DNA of 64,000 nucleotides from Aphis gossypii (taxonomy: Eukaryota; Arthropoda; Insecta; Hemiptera; Aphididae). Positions 62,700 to 64,000 of this stretch are shown here, in pieces. Location: the NCBI RefSeq assembly GCF_020184175.1, contig NC_065530.1, positions 56,583,260-56,647,259 on the forward strand, in the 5' to 3' direction. The translations under genes and the position numbers were made by a program. The notes under the pieces were generated by a model. That model did not search any database and was not told the origin of the DNA. It was given only the letters and a program-made list of their open reading frames with translations. Every line of letters starts with the position of its first letter. Within the stretch, counting starts at the first letter, position 1.

Positions 62700-64000
62700 T
62701 AGCACAATAATATTATAAACTACGTTGGTGTACATTGTTTTTTGTGGGCAATAGCGTGCCGTGTGTATCTTTTATTTATATAATAATAAAGATATAATAT
62801 TATACAATGTATAGATATAGATGTGTGTATGTTACATTTTAAATAATTAGGTAGGTACACGTATATCTTTTATGTTCTACGAAACACTGTAGTTACTGAC
62901 ATTTCTGAAACATTTTTATATTATATTCATAAGCGCTCACGGGCATTTTTTGAAAACATGTTTGAAAAATAATGCTGTTTGCCTAATGTCTGATTTTAAA
63001 AGCCTCGATAGGGGGAGGATGTTCATACGCTCTTCTTATGTGACTAAATTTTATATCTTTACGAAGTAAAGATAAATAGTTCACGATGTAATGAATAATA
63101 AATTGTACAAATTCTTTGTTTAATTCTGGGCTCATTATAACTTTTATTCTATTTTAGAAATCGGTAGGTAGTAATTTTAATCAAAACATATTTTACCTAA
63201 TTAAAAACAAAAAAATAACTATATTATTTAAAACAAATTATCGAGTTTATGTATCAGTAGCGTACAAAATATATAACATTGATTAACACCATGGTATAGA
63301 TTATAATAATATTATTATAATCTACCGTGATTAGCACTGATTAATTAAAATAAAATCATCTCAAACTATGTAAAGTATGCTTGATTATATTAAGGATTTT
63401 TCTAAAAAAATGTATTTTAATATGGATCTTTATATCTATATATAACATTCCTATAGCAATATTAATATTATTTTACTGACCTTTTGAAGATCGATAAACC
63501 AATTTATAAATTACGTAGGTATATAAATCAAGTTGATTTGAACTATGTATAATAAGATTATTGTATGGGTAATATTTTCATACGCATTTCGCTGTTTTAG
63601 TTTTATTGGTATTTACTATTTGGTATACTAAATACTTCAAAATCAATTTTATCTTTATTTTGTCAAACCTTCGAAAATGTTGTTGAGTATGTAAATATTA
63701 ATGCGTAATTTAAAATAATTATTTTTTACTCTTAACTTAGTGTTTTATTTATAATTTTACTACTTTAGTATTCAAAATTCATACTTTATTACAGAAAAAT
63801 CTTATTATTTTAGAAATGTTGAACTGTTATTGAAGTATAAAATTAAAAATATTTGGCAGAAAACGCTGATTTATAATTTACTTATATACCTATTATTACT
63901 CACATAAATGCGCAACGTTTGGCCGAGGACTGTAATAACTATTTTGTCTTTTTAATCATTTTCATTTTGGACCTAGTAAAAGATTATTTTAAAACATAGG
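62700..64000. other. AT-rich non-coding stretch at the window end
   Basis: No gene was recognised. It includes the palindrome listed separately. Confidence 0.5.
63298..63323. repeat. 26-bp perfect palindrome in a longer imperfect inverted repeat
   Basis: AGATTATAATAAT is followed directly by its exact reverse complement. Beyond it, CACCATGGTAT on the left and ACCGTG on the right partly continue the pairing, and GATTAACAC pairs with GTGATTAGC-type sequence, so the imperfect hairpin spans about 63281-63340. It could be a cruciform, a minimal foldback element or an RNA hairpin. Confidence 0.75.

Noticed and set aside
1..64000. CRISPR arrays, rRNA genes, functional tRNA genes and conserved microRNAs
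   Set aside because: No regularly spaced repeats, rRNA motifs, foldable tRNA or well-known conserved microRNA sequence was seen on reading the sequence by eye.

Overview
The window looks like nuclear DNA of an aphid-like insect. It is very AT-rich, packed with TA-rich tracts and the recurring GGTACCTAT / CCTACCTA strings common in aphid genomes. It carries many short DNA transposon remnants and has no dense coding. The aphid assignment rests on sequence flavour and transposon types only. No prokaryotic or organellar gene order is visible, and none of the longer open frames resembles a gene family I recognise. Most of the 64 kb reads as intergenic or long-intron sequence.

Layout. 1-0.74 kb is a GC-rich island ending near a good splice donor. 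4.7-5.5, 11.9-13.0 and 18.0-21.0 kb are further GC- and CpG-rich islands with simple repeats, probably promoters, untranslated exons or regulatory DNA. 22.2-23.3 kb resembles a dispersed aphid repeat. 24.0-24.9 kb holds a candidate two-exon small gene. 25.05 kb is a tiny tRNA-derived retroposon with a 15-bp target duplication. 26.4-27.5 kb is a hAT-type element with a perfect 8-bp duplication. From 33 to 43 kb lie five more terminal-inverted-repeat elements: one with TA duplication and four hAT-like. 48.6-50.0 kb is a decayed non-LTR retrotransposon with reverse transcriptase and RNase H remains. 56.7 kb is a tRNA-Ser/Leu-like SINE head. The rest is AT-rich DNA without recognisable genes.

The most interesting gene-like signal is a possible three-exon gene on the plus strand. 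Its pieces are a signal-peptide-like first exon in the 43 kb GC island, a 72-nt exon at 44.24 kb and a terminal exon at 59.17 kb with AATAAA close behind. All junctions agree in phase and would give a secreted peptide of about 70 residues. This is inference from splice signals and reading frame and needs RNA evidence. No complete gene with a known function was found.
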